From Dendrolimus kikuchii (lineage: Eukaryota > Arthropoda > Insecta > Lepidoptera > Lasiocampidae): DNA of 64,000 nucleotides. Under the pieces are notes generated by a model. It made no database searches and was not told the DNA's origin. It saw only the letters and a list, made by a program, of their open reading frames with translations. The stretch is taken from positions 4,157,001-4,221,000 of the forward strand of contig CM034409.1 in NCBI GenBank assembly GCA_019925095.2. The letters are read 5' to 3'. Made by a program: the position numbers and the translations under genes. Below, piece by piece: positions 49,001 to 52,940 of the stretch (its first letter is position 1; each line of letters opens with the position of its first letter).

Positions 49001-51693
49001 ACAACAAATAAGTATTGCCATACAGCGTGGCAATGCAGCCAGCCTTCCGGGCACGCTCCCCGTTGGCAATGATCTGCTATATAATGTATTTTAGTTTCAA
49101 TGTCTAAAGAAAGAACAAATATTTTAGAACTAGACACCAAGTTAAATATTATATAGAGGTAGGTTAAGTAATTTTATTTTGCGATGCTATGAAAGTCCAG
49201 CTAAGTAATAAGTTCTCAGTTATATTGAATAAGACCTATGTATACACTTAGTTCGCAATAAAAATTCCTCGGAACGTTCCCCGTTGTACAGGCGGTAGAA
49301 TACTCAGAAGGATGCAATGTCTCTCCGAAGGCTAAGCGGTTCTAAATACTGGATGGAGTCGAGGGAGTCAGTGGTAAGGTCAAGGTAAGTAAAATCTCTT
49401 TCTTTTCAGTGATCTGATTACACAAGTCTAATGAGCTGCTCAAATGCCAAGTCTTGTTTTATCCACCTATGGCGCGGTATAGAACTCGCGGTATTTATTA
49501 GTGGTAATAGAAGTGAATATTCCTTACCTAGGATCCGTATTACTTGATATGACAATACCATCTCTTTCCCATACAAACTGTGGTGGTCTGTCACCGGAGG
49601 CAGCACACTGCATGCTGATCTGAAAGTTCCAGGAACTATTATTAAATGTAAGTGCCCGATAATATAACGTAACGCGAAGGTTTTGGGTGTTTATTGAACT
49701 TTATGAAACGCCTAACTAATATTATAAAGAGGTAGTTTGTGAGTTTGTTAGTCTGTGGACGCGTCCGATTATAAGCCTCGTCGCGTCCGATTATAAGCCT
49801 CGTCGAAAGGCTCTTGTGCGACGACCGCGTAACGTCCTGACGGACAGAGTCGACGTTATTACGAAACGGCTGGCCCGGATCAGTCCGCCCACGGTTAGAA
49901 CAGTAGGCTGGCAGGCACCGACAGACAGACACAGACGGCGGCGTCTCAGACGCCGCCAATCAAGATCTCTCCACGTCCCCGCGAGGGACGCTAGGAGACA
50001 TAGCTCACCCCACAGGATAGACTAGGCGTGTTGCTGGGAAGTTTCTTTCGCTGTTTCTTCTCTCCCAGCCATAACACGTTGCGAAACGGCAGTAAGATAG
50101 CGTAGGCCACCGCAAACCACCGATCCCGGCCCGCCGTGATCCTTCCCTTCGGGCTTTATATTACCCGTCGCCCGTTCTCAATTAGTATTTTGTGTCGCCC
50201 TATGGTGGGCATCATTAAATTCATTCCCCATTCATGGCAACAGTCCAGCCGAGGTAAAACTCCTTAGGGAGCTCCCTCGAGCAAGTTGCCCCCCCGGGCT
50301 CGAGCGCCTTCGCTTCGCGAAGGCACTCGCCCCAAAGACCCCGGTAAAGTTGTAAGGTCTTCGGACCAACAACATAAAGTCAAGTCCAATTAAAAAAATA
50401 GTCTGTGGGAAGTAATCTCTTGAACTACTAAACCAATAATACTTTCTTAAGTTTTCGCGACTAGTATATAGGTACATAATATGTTCGGTCCTTGCCTAGT
50501 ATGAAGTACGTAGAACATCGCTCCATCAATTTTGCTGTCTACCCTCGACATACAGAGCAGGTTAGGAGCATTCATTTTTGAACAGTGAGTGTCGACTTCT
50601 TAACGAGACTACAACGCGCCGTGCGCTCACAATTTTTGAATAACATTAATTATACTCATTGTGATTACTGGCCGTGCCAAGAACTTACTACATGTACTTA
50701 GACTTTGTTGAAAGTGTTAGCTCTAAGGTGGAGATTAGTGCCGTGTGCTGTTCCTGTGTGTAACCTGAACCGAGCCAGAAGAGGGCGGATCTCAAGGTTG
50801 GTGGAGCTTCTGCTTTTCTAATGCAAGGATCTAGGTCATATTTCTCTCATACAGTCCATTACAAATTGATCCAGCATTTTTTCCGTAGGCTACAGCGTTC
50901 CACATAATAAAACTACCTTTCAACGGTTTTAAGCGCGGTAATCGACTGATTTCACATTTCAGTAGCCGTGATCATGAAAGACAAAGATTTCAAGTGTCAA
51001 TGAGTATTGTTAGAGTTTTATTTAGCCGTTGACAAACATTACCGAAATGATAAAGAGTGGACTGTTAAAAATAACATATTGTTACAACTGTGGGACTTGC
51101 AATTAAAATGCCGTTGGAATCACTATAGAATTTATTAGAACTATACAAAAACGTATAACATAGGTACAAGTATAACTAGACACTACTAGTACAAATTGCA
51201 CGATTCAATAACATGCGCAAAGTCCGTCTCTATAGCGCTTGTCGAATGTACGTCTTACTCGTATCGTAATCCTCGTTCGACTGCCTCACCCCTCCATTCG
51301 GGCATTGTTTTATAGTAAACTGTACAGTACACAATGGAAGCTCGTGGGCTAGGTTCTTCCAAGAAAATGTAATTTGCACACCTGCGAACGGCCAACAAAG
51401 TTGAAAACAATAACAATAAGGATTAATTCGACATTAATGACGGCCATAAAACAAGTAGAAAAACAATAGCACGTTTTTCTTAATTACAAATTCTAAACAC
51501 AAAGTAAACAAAAGAATTCCTAAATCCGGGAAGGCAATAAACTGCGCTTTTACGACCGGCAGGTGTGCGCATTCCTTTGACGGCGTGTAACAATATTAAG
51601 TACTTACATCGCCTCCTGGCGTAACTGTTCTTTCAGTGAAATGCTGTGTGATCACCACTCGACTTTCCGCCATTCGCTTTCTTCTATCCAAGC
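17843..51693 (-). CDS. Dscam-like: Dscam-family Ig/FN3 cell-adhesion receptor, internal and 3' part (28 exons)
   Basis: Twenty-eight minus-strand exons with AG acceptors and GT donors join without a phase conflict into about 1385 codons. Domain order is Ig5-Ig6-Ig7-Ig8-Ig9, FN1-FN4, Ig10, FN5-FN6, one transmembrane helix, then cytoplasmic residues with [11 protein letters not shown] and [12 protein letters not shown] motifs. Ig10 between FN4 and FN5 is diagnostic of Dscam proteins, homophilic receptors for neurite self-avoidance and synaptic targeting (established for the family). Ig7, which in arthropod Dscam1 comes from a large array of alternative exons, has one copy here, and no duplicated exons were seen. 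A Dscam2/3/4-type paralogue is therefore more likely than Dscam1, but I cannot tell which. Signal peptide, Ig1-Ig4 and the tail end are missing from what could be found. Introns are filled with SINEs, LINE fragments and LTRs. Confidence 0.93.
18045..18192 (+). mobile_element. LINE-A 3' fragment
   Basis: Matches the last third of the family from GATCGTGTACTAGCAGAAGG to CCCCGCAAGG, and has lost the ATGT tail. Confidence 0.8.
18205..18610 (-). pseudogene. Retroelement protein C-terminus, ETLGPWGP family, copy 2
   Basis: The minus strand encodes [40 protein letters not shown] and [18 protein letters not shown]. The upstream part (VWD-TCVDTLA region) is preserved but shifted in frame, so the copy is dead. 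Confidence 0.65.
18714..19027 (+). repeat. SINE-B next to a Dscam-like splice donor
   Basis: Full copy. Its A-tail ends 27 bases from Dscam-like exon 19054-19164. Relative to that gene it is antisense and presents a T-tract plus TTGCAG. Confidence 0.9.
19054..19164 (-). CDS. Dscam-like: Dscam-like exon: cytoplasmic YEISPYA motif
   Basis: 111 nt, phase 1 to 1. Encodes [20 protein letters not shown] then [13 protein letters not shown]. The ISPYA-x-F motif is shared by insect Dscam tails. The donor is followed within 27 nt by an antisense SINE. Confidence 0.87.
20078..20616 (-). mobile_element. Old solo LTR, interrupted
   Basis: Same family in reverse (GAACTATACAAACGCGTATA, CGCGCAAAGTCCGTCACTA, TACAAATTTTAAACACAAAG). 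A foreign stretch around 20345-20460 interrupts it. Its ends are mutated (TGTTGC, GTAGCA) and no duplication remains. Confidence 0.75.
20744..20919 (-). CDS. Dscam-like: Dscam-like exon: juxtamembrane cytoplasmic segment
   Basis: 176 nt, phase 2 to 1. Encodes a polar, low-complexity stretch ([11 protein letters not shown], then [29 protein letters not shown]). Phase fits both neighbours and splice sites are canonical (TTTTCAG, GTACGT). Confidence 0.8.
21047..21258 (+). mobile_element. LINE-A 3' fragment with ATGT tail
   Basis: 5'-truncated copy running from the [10 protein letters not shown] segment to the tail GAAGTTATGTATGTATG. It lies just right of Dscam-like exon 20744-20919, in the upstream intron. 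Confidence 0.85.
22381..22498 (-). CDS. Dscam-like: Dscam-like exon: transmembrane helix
   Basis: 118 nt, phase 1 to 2. After [12 protein letters not shown] comes a hydrophobic run of about 25 residues ([20 protein letters not shown] and on) followed by the basic stop-transfer KRQR. This places the C-terminal side in the cytoplasm. Confidence 0.92.
22640..22810 (-). repeat. SINE-B, partial and old
   Basis: Keeps CTTGATGGAAAGTGGTTAT, GCCTATGGACAATTG and the CCAGGTTGTTATG block. Both ends lost. Confidence 0.6.
22979..23165 (-). CDS. Dscam-like: Dscam-like exon: FN6 second half
   Basis: 187 nt, phase 0 to 1. Contains [40 protein letters not shown] and [10 protein letters not shown], ending the ectodomain. 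Confidence 0.92.
23398..23496 (+). repeat. SINE-B 3' fragment
   Basis: GCGATGGTCATCACTTTCCATCAG-like block ending CAGCAATAAAAAATAG. Confidence 0.6.
23547..23707 (-). CDS. Dscam-like: Dscam-like exon: FN6 first half
   Basis: 161 nt, phase 1 to 0. Contains [20 protein letters not shown] and [13 protein letters not shown]. The W-x-x-GGC motif is characteristic of the last FN3 domain of Dscam proteins. Confidence 0.92.
23737..24053 (+). repeat. SINE-B, full length
   Basis: Intact head and A-tail, in the intron between Dscam-like FN5 and FN6 exons, antisense to the gene. Confidence 0.9.
24190..24390 (-). CDS. Dscam-like: Dscam-like exon: FN5 second half
   Basis: 201 nt, phase 1 to 1. Contains [36 protein letters not shown] and [16 protein letters not shown]. 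Confidence 0.92.
24669..25063. mobile_element. hAT-like non-autonomous DNA transposon
   Basis: Terminal inverted repeats CAGTGGCGTAGCT and AGCTACGCCACTG, flanked by 8-bp near-duplicates (ACTTGAAG, ACTTCAAA). Two GGGGCCC-rich segments inside. Intronic in the Dscam-like gene. Confidence 0.75.
25172..25506 (-). mobile_element. LINE-A 3' fragment
   Basis: Minus-strand copy with an open reading frame over the WFGHVERM region and an ATGT tail (CATACATACATAC on +). Intronic, between Dscam-like exons at 24390 and 25910. Confidence 0.85.
25910..26110 (-). CDS. Dscam-like: Dscam-like exon: Ig10 end plus FN5 start
   Basis: 201 nt, phase 1 to 1. Contains [18 protein letters not shown], the linker [16 protein letters not shown], and the FN5 start ILVEWEQP. 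Donor GTACGT. Confidence 0.92.
26402..26581 (-). CDS. Dscam-like: Dscam-like exon: Ig10 first half
   Basis: 180 nt, phase 1 to 1. Contains [38 protein letters not shown]. An Ig domain between FN4 and FN5 is the Dscam hallmark. Confidence 0.92.
26665..26818 (+). repeat. SINE-B, old partial copy
   Basis: CCCACAGCTTGGTGATAGGGCATTTGCC-type core with many changes. It ends about 7 bases from the donor end of the FN4 exon at 26825. Confidence 0.65.
26825..26985 (-). CDS. Dscam-like: Dscam-like exon: FN4 second half
   Basis: 161 nt, phase 2 to 1. Encodes [32 protein letters not shown] and [18 protein letters not shown]. Confidence 0.9.
27120..27380 (+). repeat. SINE-B, old copy
   Basis: Core order is preserved (GTAAGAGGC, CCATAACAACCTTG, CAGTGGCCAGGTTCC, GTTGGGCCGTC) but heavily diverged. 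Intron between the FN4 exons. Confidence 0.65.
27490..27619 (-). CDS. Dscam-like: Dscam-like exon: FN4 first half
   Basis: 130 nt, phase 1 to 2. Begins [20 protein letters not shown], then [20 protein letters not shown]. Confidence 0.92.
27737..27808 (-). repeat. SINE-B 3' fragment
   Basis: T-tract, TTTATTGCAACAC, then AAACAGGCAGATG and a diverged remnant of the CATCGCCTATAG block. Confidence 0.55.
28002..28431 (+). mobile_element. LINE-A 3' copy with TACATATA target-site duplication
   Basis: One of the longer copies: starts at [16 protein letters not shown] and is open to its natural stop after YPTRELA, then has the ATGT tail. TACATATA at 27994-28001 is repeated at 28432-28439, so the insertion boundaries are exact. 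Confidence 0.9.
28569..28884 (+). pseudogene. Unidentified protein relic with frameshift
   Basis: The plus strand reads [18 protein letters not shown], then after a one-base shift [37 protein letters not shown] residues ([14 protein letters not shown]) and [20 protein letters not shown] to a stop. The continuity across the frameshift suggests a decayed real protein, probably transposon-derived. It lies antisense in a Dscam-like intron. Not recognised. Confidence 0.4.
28981..29133 (-). CDS. Dscam-like: Dscam-like exon: FN3 second half
   Basis: 153 nt, phase 1 to 1. Contains [20 protein letters not shown] and [16 protein letters not shown], the third FN3 domain's L-x-Y-T-x-Y signature. Confidence 0.9.
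29591..29725 (-). CDS. Dscam-like: Dscam-like exon: FN3 first half
   Basis: 135 nt, phase 1 to 1. Encodes [39 protein letters not shown]. Donor GTAGGT. Confidence 0.9.
30296..30378 (-). CDS. Dscam-like: Dscam-like exon: FN2 end
   Basis: Short exon (83 nt, phase 2 to 1) encoding [20 protein letters not shown] and FQDTREG. It completes the FN3 Tyr and G-strand motif begun in the previous exon. Confidence 0.87.
30535..30612 (-). mobile_element. Half copy of the inverted-repeat family
   Basis: TCAACCCTACTGACCATCGA and GGCTATCGGCAAACCTTTTG match 7898-7972 in reverse. Confidence 0.6.
31674..31743 (-). mobile_element. LINE-A internal fragment
   Basis: Short piece on the minus strand corresponding to the segment between [14 protein letters not shown] and FR/WFG. 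Both ends are lost. Confidence 0.7.
31794..32028 (+). mobile_element. Repeat with GGAACGAAGTTCC-type inverted ends
   Basis: TTGGAACGAAGTTCCTTATC and CGAAAGGAACTTCGTTCCA flank a GTCT/CT-rich centre, followed by GGGTGTCCCTTGACACCTCT. A second, reversed copy is at 53251-53617. Confidence 0.65.
32170..32461 (+). mobile_element. Helitron-like element
   Basis: AAACCGAGTCACGGGGATGT, CCGAAACGACTGGATCG, GTGGTAGCTTATATCC, ending GCGTGCATCAGCTAGTA. Copy at 42365-42630. Confidence 0.6.
32460..32921 (-). pseudogene. Retroelement protein C-terminus, ETLGPWGP family, copy 1
   Basis: The minus strand reads [48 protein letters not shown] and a tail [14 protein letters not shown]. The same protein occurs at 18205-18610 and 48700-49094. 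It looks like the terminal part of a transposon-encoded polyprotein seen repeatedly in animal genomes. The element class is not certain. It starts 13 nt from Dscam-like exon 32934-33018. Confidence 0.65.
32934..33018 (-). CDS. Dscam-like: Dscam-like exon: FN2 middle
   Basis: Short exon (85 nt, phase 1 to 2). Encodes [10 protein letters not shown] and [15 protein letters not shown] retroelement protein fragment begins 13 nt downstream, inside the next intron. Confidence 0.85.
33435..33560 (-). repeat. Probable tRNA-derived SINE fragment
   Basis: The minus strand contains GAGGTGGTTTAGTTGGTAGG, an A-box-like stretch, and a decayed B-box region. Confidence 0.45.
33599..33748 (-). CDS. Dscam-like: Dscam-like exon: FN2 first half
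   Basis: 150 nt, phase 1 to 1. Begins [15 protein letters not shown], then [20 protein letters not shown] and [12 protein letters not shown]. Confidence 0.92.
33811..33900 (-). repeat. SINE-B-like 3' fragment
   Basis: TTTTTTATTGTATGAAG and GGCCCACCTGATGGAAAGTG. Followed by a purine-rich block (33900-34010) shared with 35820-35900. Confidence 0.55.
33900..34110 (-). repeat. Copy of the composite pyrimidine-rich repeat
   Basis: Minus-strand relative of 2720-3160: GGGATAGAGAGGAGGAGGAG-type tract, then AATAGCTCAAGGTTAACCG and GTGGTATTACACCGGTC. Confidence 0.5.
34392..34700. mobile_element. Possible MITE with diverged inverted ends
   Basis: GGCTACGTTTCACAAGAG at left and CTTTGTGAAACGGCAAAC at right, with CGACCATG/CATAATGACCG inner blocks. 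No clear target duplication. Confidence 0.4.
34879..35018 (-). CDS. Dscam-like: Dscam-like exon: FN1 second half
   Basis: 140 nt, phase 2 to 1. Contains [20 protein letters not shown], the FN3 LxPxTxYxVRVxAxN signature, then [17 protein letters not shown]. Confidence 0.92.
35085..35315 (-). repeat. Partial copy of the 60.6-61.1 kb repeat
   Basis: GTGAAACTTCTATATAGACGG, GAAAAAGCGTTACGGC and AACCTGCCCGTAAAACTT match 60700-61105 in part inverted order. Begins right of the FN1 second-half exon. Confidence 0.6.
35714..35790 (-). repeat. SINE-B-like 3' fragment
   Basis: TTTTTTATTGTGACG, CAGGCAGACTGCCC and GTCTATAGACATTTG, followed by the same purine-rich block as 33900-34010. Confidence 0.55.
35820..36050 (-). 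repeat. Copy of the composite pyrimidine-rich repeat
   Basis: Shares AATTAGCTCAAAACTAACC, GTGAGAACGTGATATCA and AGAGCTGTAAT with the 33900-34110 copy. Confidence 0.5.
36084..36364 (+). repeat. SINE-B with internal head deletion
   Basis: Head CCGTGCAGGAACC joins directly to GGCGGCCTGTCGTAAGAGG (a gap of about 30 bases), then the family sequence continues to an A-tail. Confidence 0.85.
36834..37005 (-). CDS. Dscam-like: Dscam-like exon: FN1 first half
   Basis: 172 nt, phase 1 to 2. Begins [19 protein letters not shown], then VTWRDVLRS and YIVQYNG, with the B-strand Trp of a fibronectin type III domain. Acceptor chosen by phase between two AGs two bases apart. Confidence 0.9.
37310..37470 (+). 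mobile_element. Helitron-like fragment
   Basis: ACGAAAAACTACTGAACGGA, ACACATCAGAATAACACAGG and CATAATTTATAATGATG match 9722-9979. Confidence 0.55.
37600..37680 (-). mobile_element. LINE 3' UTR fragment
   Basis: Reverse copy of the GCGATAAGGCC/CATTGCACTATC block (GGCCTTCTCGCTAAAAAGCG on +). Confidence 0.5.
38064..38212 (-). CDS. Dscam-like: Dscam-like exon: Ig9 second half
   Basis: 149 nt, phase 2 to 1. Contains [19 protein letters not shown] and ends FNVYLTIL, running into the FN1 linker. Confidence 0.9.
38264..38515 (+). repeat. SINE-B, old copy
   Basis: Shares GACCGGGCGGCC, AGTAGGGCATTT, CATGCCGCCATAAT and AGCACCTTTAGTGTTGCAAT with many changes. In the intron upstream of the Ig9 second-half exon. 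Confidence 0.7.
38813..38957 (-). CDS. Dscam-like: Dscam-like exon: Ig9 first half
   Basis: 145 nt, phase 1 to 2. Encodes [38 protein letters not shown]. The AG nearer the pyrimidine tract was chosen because it keeps the frame with the previous exon. Confidence 0.9.
39504..39680 (-). CDS. Dscam-like: Dscam-like exon: Ig8 second half
   Basis: 177 nt, phase 1 to 1. Contains [20 protein letters not shown], then CNVENGVG, the second Ig8 Cys. Donor GTGAGT. Confidence 0.9.
40145..40264 (-). CDS. Dscam-like: Dscam-like exon: Ig8 first half
   Basis: 120 nt, phase 1 to 1. Encodes [12 protein letters not shown] and [20 protein letters not shown], giving the first Cys and core Trp of Ig8. Donor GTAGGT. 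Confidence 0.9.
40414..40549 (-). CDS. Dscam-like: Dscam-like exon: Ig7 second half
   Basis: 136 nt, phase 0 to 1. Contains [20 protein letters not shown] and ends RSTELYIK. An extra Cys (EHCGTYTC) lies close to the conserved one. Confidence 0.9.
40838..41305 (+). mobile_element. LINE-A 3' copy, longest in window
   Basis: Starts at [20 protein letters not shown] and is uninterrupted through the WFGHVEKM core to an indel near the end, then the ATGT tail. A SINE is inserted exactly at the tail (41305 on). Confidence 0.9.
41305..41625 (-). repeat. SINE-B inserted at a LINE-A tail
   Basis: Full copy whose T-tract starts directly in the ATGT tail of the LINE-A copy at 40838-41305. Younger than that LINE. 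Confidence 0.9.
41705..41850 (+). mobile_element. LINE 3' UTR fragment ending in (TATTC)n
   Basis: Contains GAGCGATAAGACCGCC, TGTACAATAAAG and five or so TATTC units, matching the block at 8280-8445 but with a different simple tail. Confidence 0.6.
42365..42630 (+). mobile_element. Helitron-like element, truncated copy
   Basis: Same body as 32170-32461 without the CTAG end. A separate Helitron 3' end (ACGCGGACGAAGTCGCAGGC) follows at 42720-42835. Confidence 0.55.
42720..42835 (+). mobile_element. Helitron-like 3' end fragment
   Basis: AAGACCAATAGGAGCGGAGC and GAAGAATGTTTTAAAATC match the reverse of 10965-11045 and lead to CCACGCGGACGAAGTCGCAG. Confidence 0.55.
42865..43246 (-). CDS. Dscam-like: Dscam-like exon: Ig6 second half plus Ig7 first half
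   Basis: Largest exon (382 nt, phase 2 to 0). It covers the Ig6 core Trp (INWEYEGK), the second Cys ([14 protein letters not shown]), the linker IEAPVLDD, then Ig7 first Cys ([10 protein letters not shown]) and Trp (FEWLKDGKR). Ig7 shares an exon with Ig6, unlike Dscam1, where Ig7 is encoded by one of many alternative exons (family knowledge). Confidence 0.92.
43293..43533 (-). repeat. SINE-B, short form
   Basis: Ends at CCTACCACCTGGCA (element start TGCCAGGTGG), like the copies at 683 and 56540. Confidence 0.88.
44060..44150 (-). CDS. Dscam-like: Dscam-like exon: Ig6 first half
   Basis: 91 nt, phase 1 to 2. Encodes [17 protein letters not shown] and [11 protein letters not shown], including the first Cys of Ig6. 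Confidence 0.9.
44463..45100 (+). repeat. Old SINE-B copy split by a younger one
   Basis: 44463-44663 is the old head (CGTCCGGACGGCCTGTCGTA). Its continuation resumes at 44981 (CTTCGAGGCAGGTAGCACAT to AGTAATAAAAAAG). The gap is filled exactly by a full-length SINE-B. Confidence 0.85.
44664..44980 (+). repeat. SINE-B, full length, nested
   Basis: Complete copy with intact head and A-tail, flanked by an ACCCC-type short duplication inside the older SINE. Confidence 0.9.
45430..45982. mobile_element. Probable hAT-like element
   Basis: Left end CAGTGGTTACCAAACTT and right end GCCCACTTTGGTAAAGGATA are imperfect complements. Both ends carry GCGCCCCC-type blocks. No clear duplication because both flanks are TA repeats. 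Confidence 0.5.
45979..46060. repeat. (TA)n microsatellite
   Basis: About 80 bp of TA/TACA repeats between a hAT-like element and a solo LTR whose ATAT target it supplied. Confidence 0.95.
46066..46615 (+). mobile_element. Solo LTR with ATAT target-site duplication
   Basis: Bounded by TGTTAC and GTAACA, with ATAT on both sides (46062-46065, 46616-46619). Inside are a TATAAAA at about 46371 and AATAAA near 46559, as expected for an LTR promoter and poly(A) signal. No internal retrotransposon region follows, so it is a solo LTR. Confidence 0.85.
46809..47126 (-). repeat. SINE-B, full length
   Basis: Well-preserved copy with a T-tract/CAG at its tail side and head GCACGGAT on +. Confidence 0.9.
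47526..47677 (-). CDS. Dscam-like: Dscam-like exon: Ig5 second half
   Basis: 152 nt, phase 2 to 1. Contains [20 protein letters not shown], the second Ig Cys with the DxGxYxC signature, and ends NRLDVYG, the typical Ig5/Ig6 linker. Donor GTAAGT. Confidence 0.9.
47771..48028 (+). mobile_element. LINE-A 3' fragment
   Basis: 5'-truncated copy from [20 protein letters not shown] to the ATGT tail, in the Dscam-like intron between 47677 and 49528. Confidence 0.85.
48390..48645 (+). mobile_element. LINE fragment, RT C-terminus (CR1/Jockey-like)
   Basis: Translated segments [33 protein letters not shown] and then, one frame over, [21 protein letters not shown] resemble the C-terminal region of CR1/Jockey-type reverse transcriptases. 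A frameshift near 48550 breaks it. Confidence 0.6.
48700..49094 (+). pseudogene. Retroelement protein C-terminus, ETLGPWGP family, copy 3 (open)
   Basis: 131 codons without a stop: [52 protein letters not shown] and [20 protein letters not shown], ending at TAG. It is the best preserved of three copies and probably represents only the 3' end of an element. Confidence 0.7.
49528..49619 (-). CDS. Dscam-like: Dscam-like exon: Ig5 first Cys half
   Basis: 92 nt, phase 0 to 2. Encodes [21 protein letters not shown]: the first Ig cysteine, then the core Trp. Donor AG|GTAAGG. Confidence 0.9.
49740..50380 (+). mobile_element. GC-rich block with Arg-rich open frame, probable retroelement fragment
   Basis: Unlike its AT-rich surroundings. 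Contains a direct repeat (GCGTCCGATTATAAGCCTCGTC twice from 49760) and a short frame 49816-50025 with [20 protein letters not shown], plus a CGAGCGCCTTCGCTTCGCGAAG-like hairpin at about 50300. Not recognised further. Confidence 0.45.
51080..51592 (-). mobile_element. Solo LTR, same family, ATAT duplication
   Basis: Same TGTTAC/GTAACA ends and ATAT duplication (51076-51079, 51593-51596), in reverse orientation. Diverged from the 46 kb copy but clearly homologous (AATTTATT-AGAACTATAC block). It ends 16 nt from Dscam-like exon 51608-51693. Confidence 0.85.
51608..51693 (-). CDS. Dscam-like: Dscam-like exon: start of Ig5
   Basis: First exon found in the window (86 nt, phase 2 to 0). Acceptor CAG and donor GAT|GTAAGT. 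It encodes [13 protein letters not shown] and [15 protein letters not shown], matching the lead-in strand of Dscam Ig5. Its upstream partner lies to the right, beyond 64000 as far as I can see. Confidence 0.85.
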
Positions 51694-51880
51694 CTGAAAC
51701 GTGATAGATATTTTTATTTACATTATTGAGCTTGTTACGACATGACGTGTTCTGTAGAACGTTAATCGAAGGAAAATTGGACGTGAAGATACGGAAGGAT
51801 GTCGTGTAGTACAAAGAGTAAAGTAGCTGGCCTATAATAATAGCCGAACACAGGTCTGAAAAGCTATTCTTAGAGAACAA

Positions 51881-52167
51881 AATAAAAAAACTTCGTTTAA
51901 AAAAACCGACTTCAAAAACTAAAAAAATAAAAAGTATAAAATAACTTATTTCTAAAGTTATTATTATTAATATATATTATCTAAAACATATTAAAGTCGG
52001 TGCTTAGTAAATTTCAAAATATAGTAATTTTTATGTTTTACTTCGCACCGACTTCAAGATGTTTTAGATAATATATATTAATAATAATAGCTTTAGAAAT
52101 AAGTTATTTTATACTTTATAGTTTTTTAGTTTTTGAAGTCGGTTTATTTAAACGAAGTATTTTTATT
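51881..52167. mobile_element. Long hairpin (foldback MITE), 123-bp arms
   Basis: 51881-52003 and 52045-52167 are near-perfect complements around a 41-bp loop. Each arm contains a GACTTCAAAAACTA-type end and an AATATATATTATCTAAAACAT stretch. Transcribed, it would form one long hairpin. Confidence 0.85.
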
Positions 52168-52180
52168 TTTTTTTGTTACT

Positions 52181-52630
52181 TTTTAGCGTCTAGCTATGTA
52201 TGGGTAGACCTACGAAAGGTGCCGCGTTCCTTAAAAAATATAGGTCCCAAGAAACGGGAACAAAAAAATGTTCATAAACTGAAACTACTGGGCCAAAGTA
52301 TGTTAAATTTTTAGGGGACCAAATGGCAACTATTCCGCATCAAACTAAATAAGAATCACGTAAATCGGATCATAAATCTCAGCGTAATCGGTGTACATAT
52401 GGAACGGAATGGAATTTTTATTTCATAAAAAATGTTCATAAAATGAAAACTACTGGGGGCCAAACTATATCAAATTTTTAGGCGACCAAATGGCAGCTAT
52501 TCCGCGTCGAACAAAAAAATAATTACGTAAATCGGATCTTAAATCTCGGAGTAATCGGTGAGCATACATAAAAAAAAAAGATCCCGACGAATTGAGAACC
52601 TCTTCCTTTTTTTGAAGGCGGTTAAAAAAG
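52181..52630 (+). repeat. Two-unit tandem repeat next to the hairpin
   Basis: AAATGTTCATAAA-TGAAA, ACTACTGGG, AAATTTTTAGG-GACCAAATGGCA and CTATTCCGC occur at about 52265 and again at about 52425. The end TTTGAAGGCGGTTAAAAAAG is common in lepidopteran repeats. The hairpin at 51881 probably belongs to the same element. Confidence 0.6.
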
Positions 52631-52689
52631 AGGATATTCGTTAAGATACGTATTTATTTTGATCGTACTTCTTCTACTAGAATGTTTAT

Positions 52690-52940
52690 CTAATAATTGA
52701 ATATCGGACTTGTATAATCGCAAAACCAGACGCACTGGCATGCGGCACCGCTATATACTGGACATACGACCTATACGAACAAATCGCATTGAGTCCACCT
52801 TCATTATGTGCACCGCAAAGGAGTGGAACTCACTGCCGGAGTCTGTTTTTCCCGAAACCTACAACCTGGGTGTCTTCAAGTCTTGTGTGAGTAGGTGCCT
52901 TCTAGGTGATCGTGCTCGATCTTAGATCATATATCCGCTC
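52690..52940 (+). mobile_element. LINE fragment, RT C-terminus
   Basis: Reads RTGMRHRYILDIRPIRTNRI, MCTAKEWNSLPESVFPETYN and LGVFKSCVSRCLLG, a terminal domain common in insect non-LTR retrotransposons. Truncated upstream. No ATGT tail. Confidence 0.65.
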
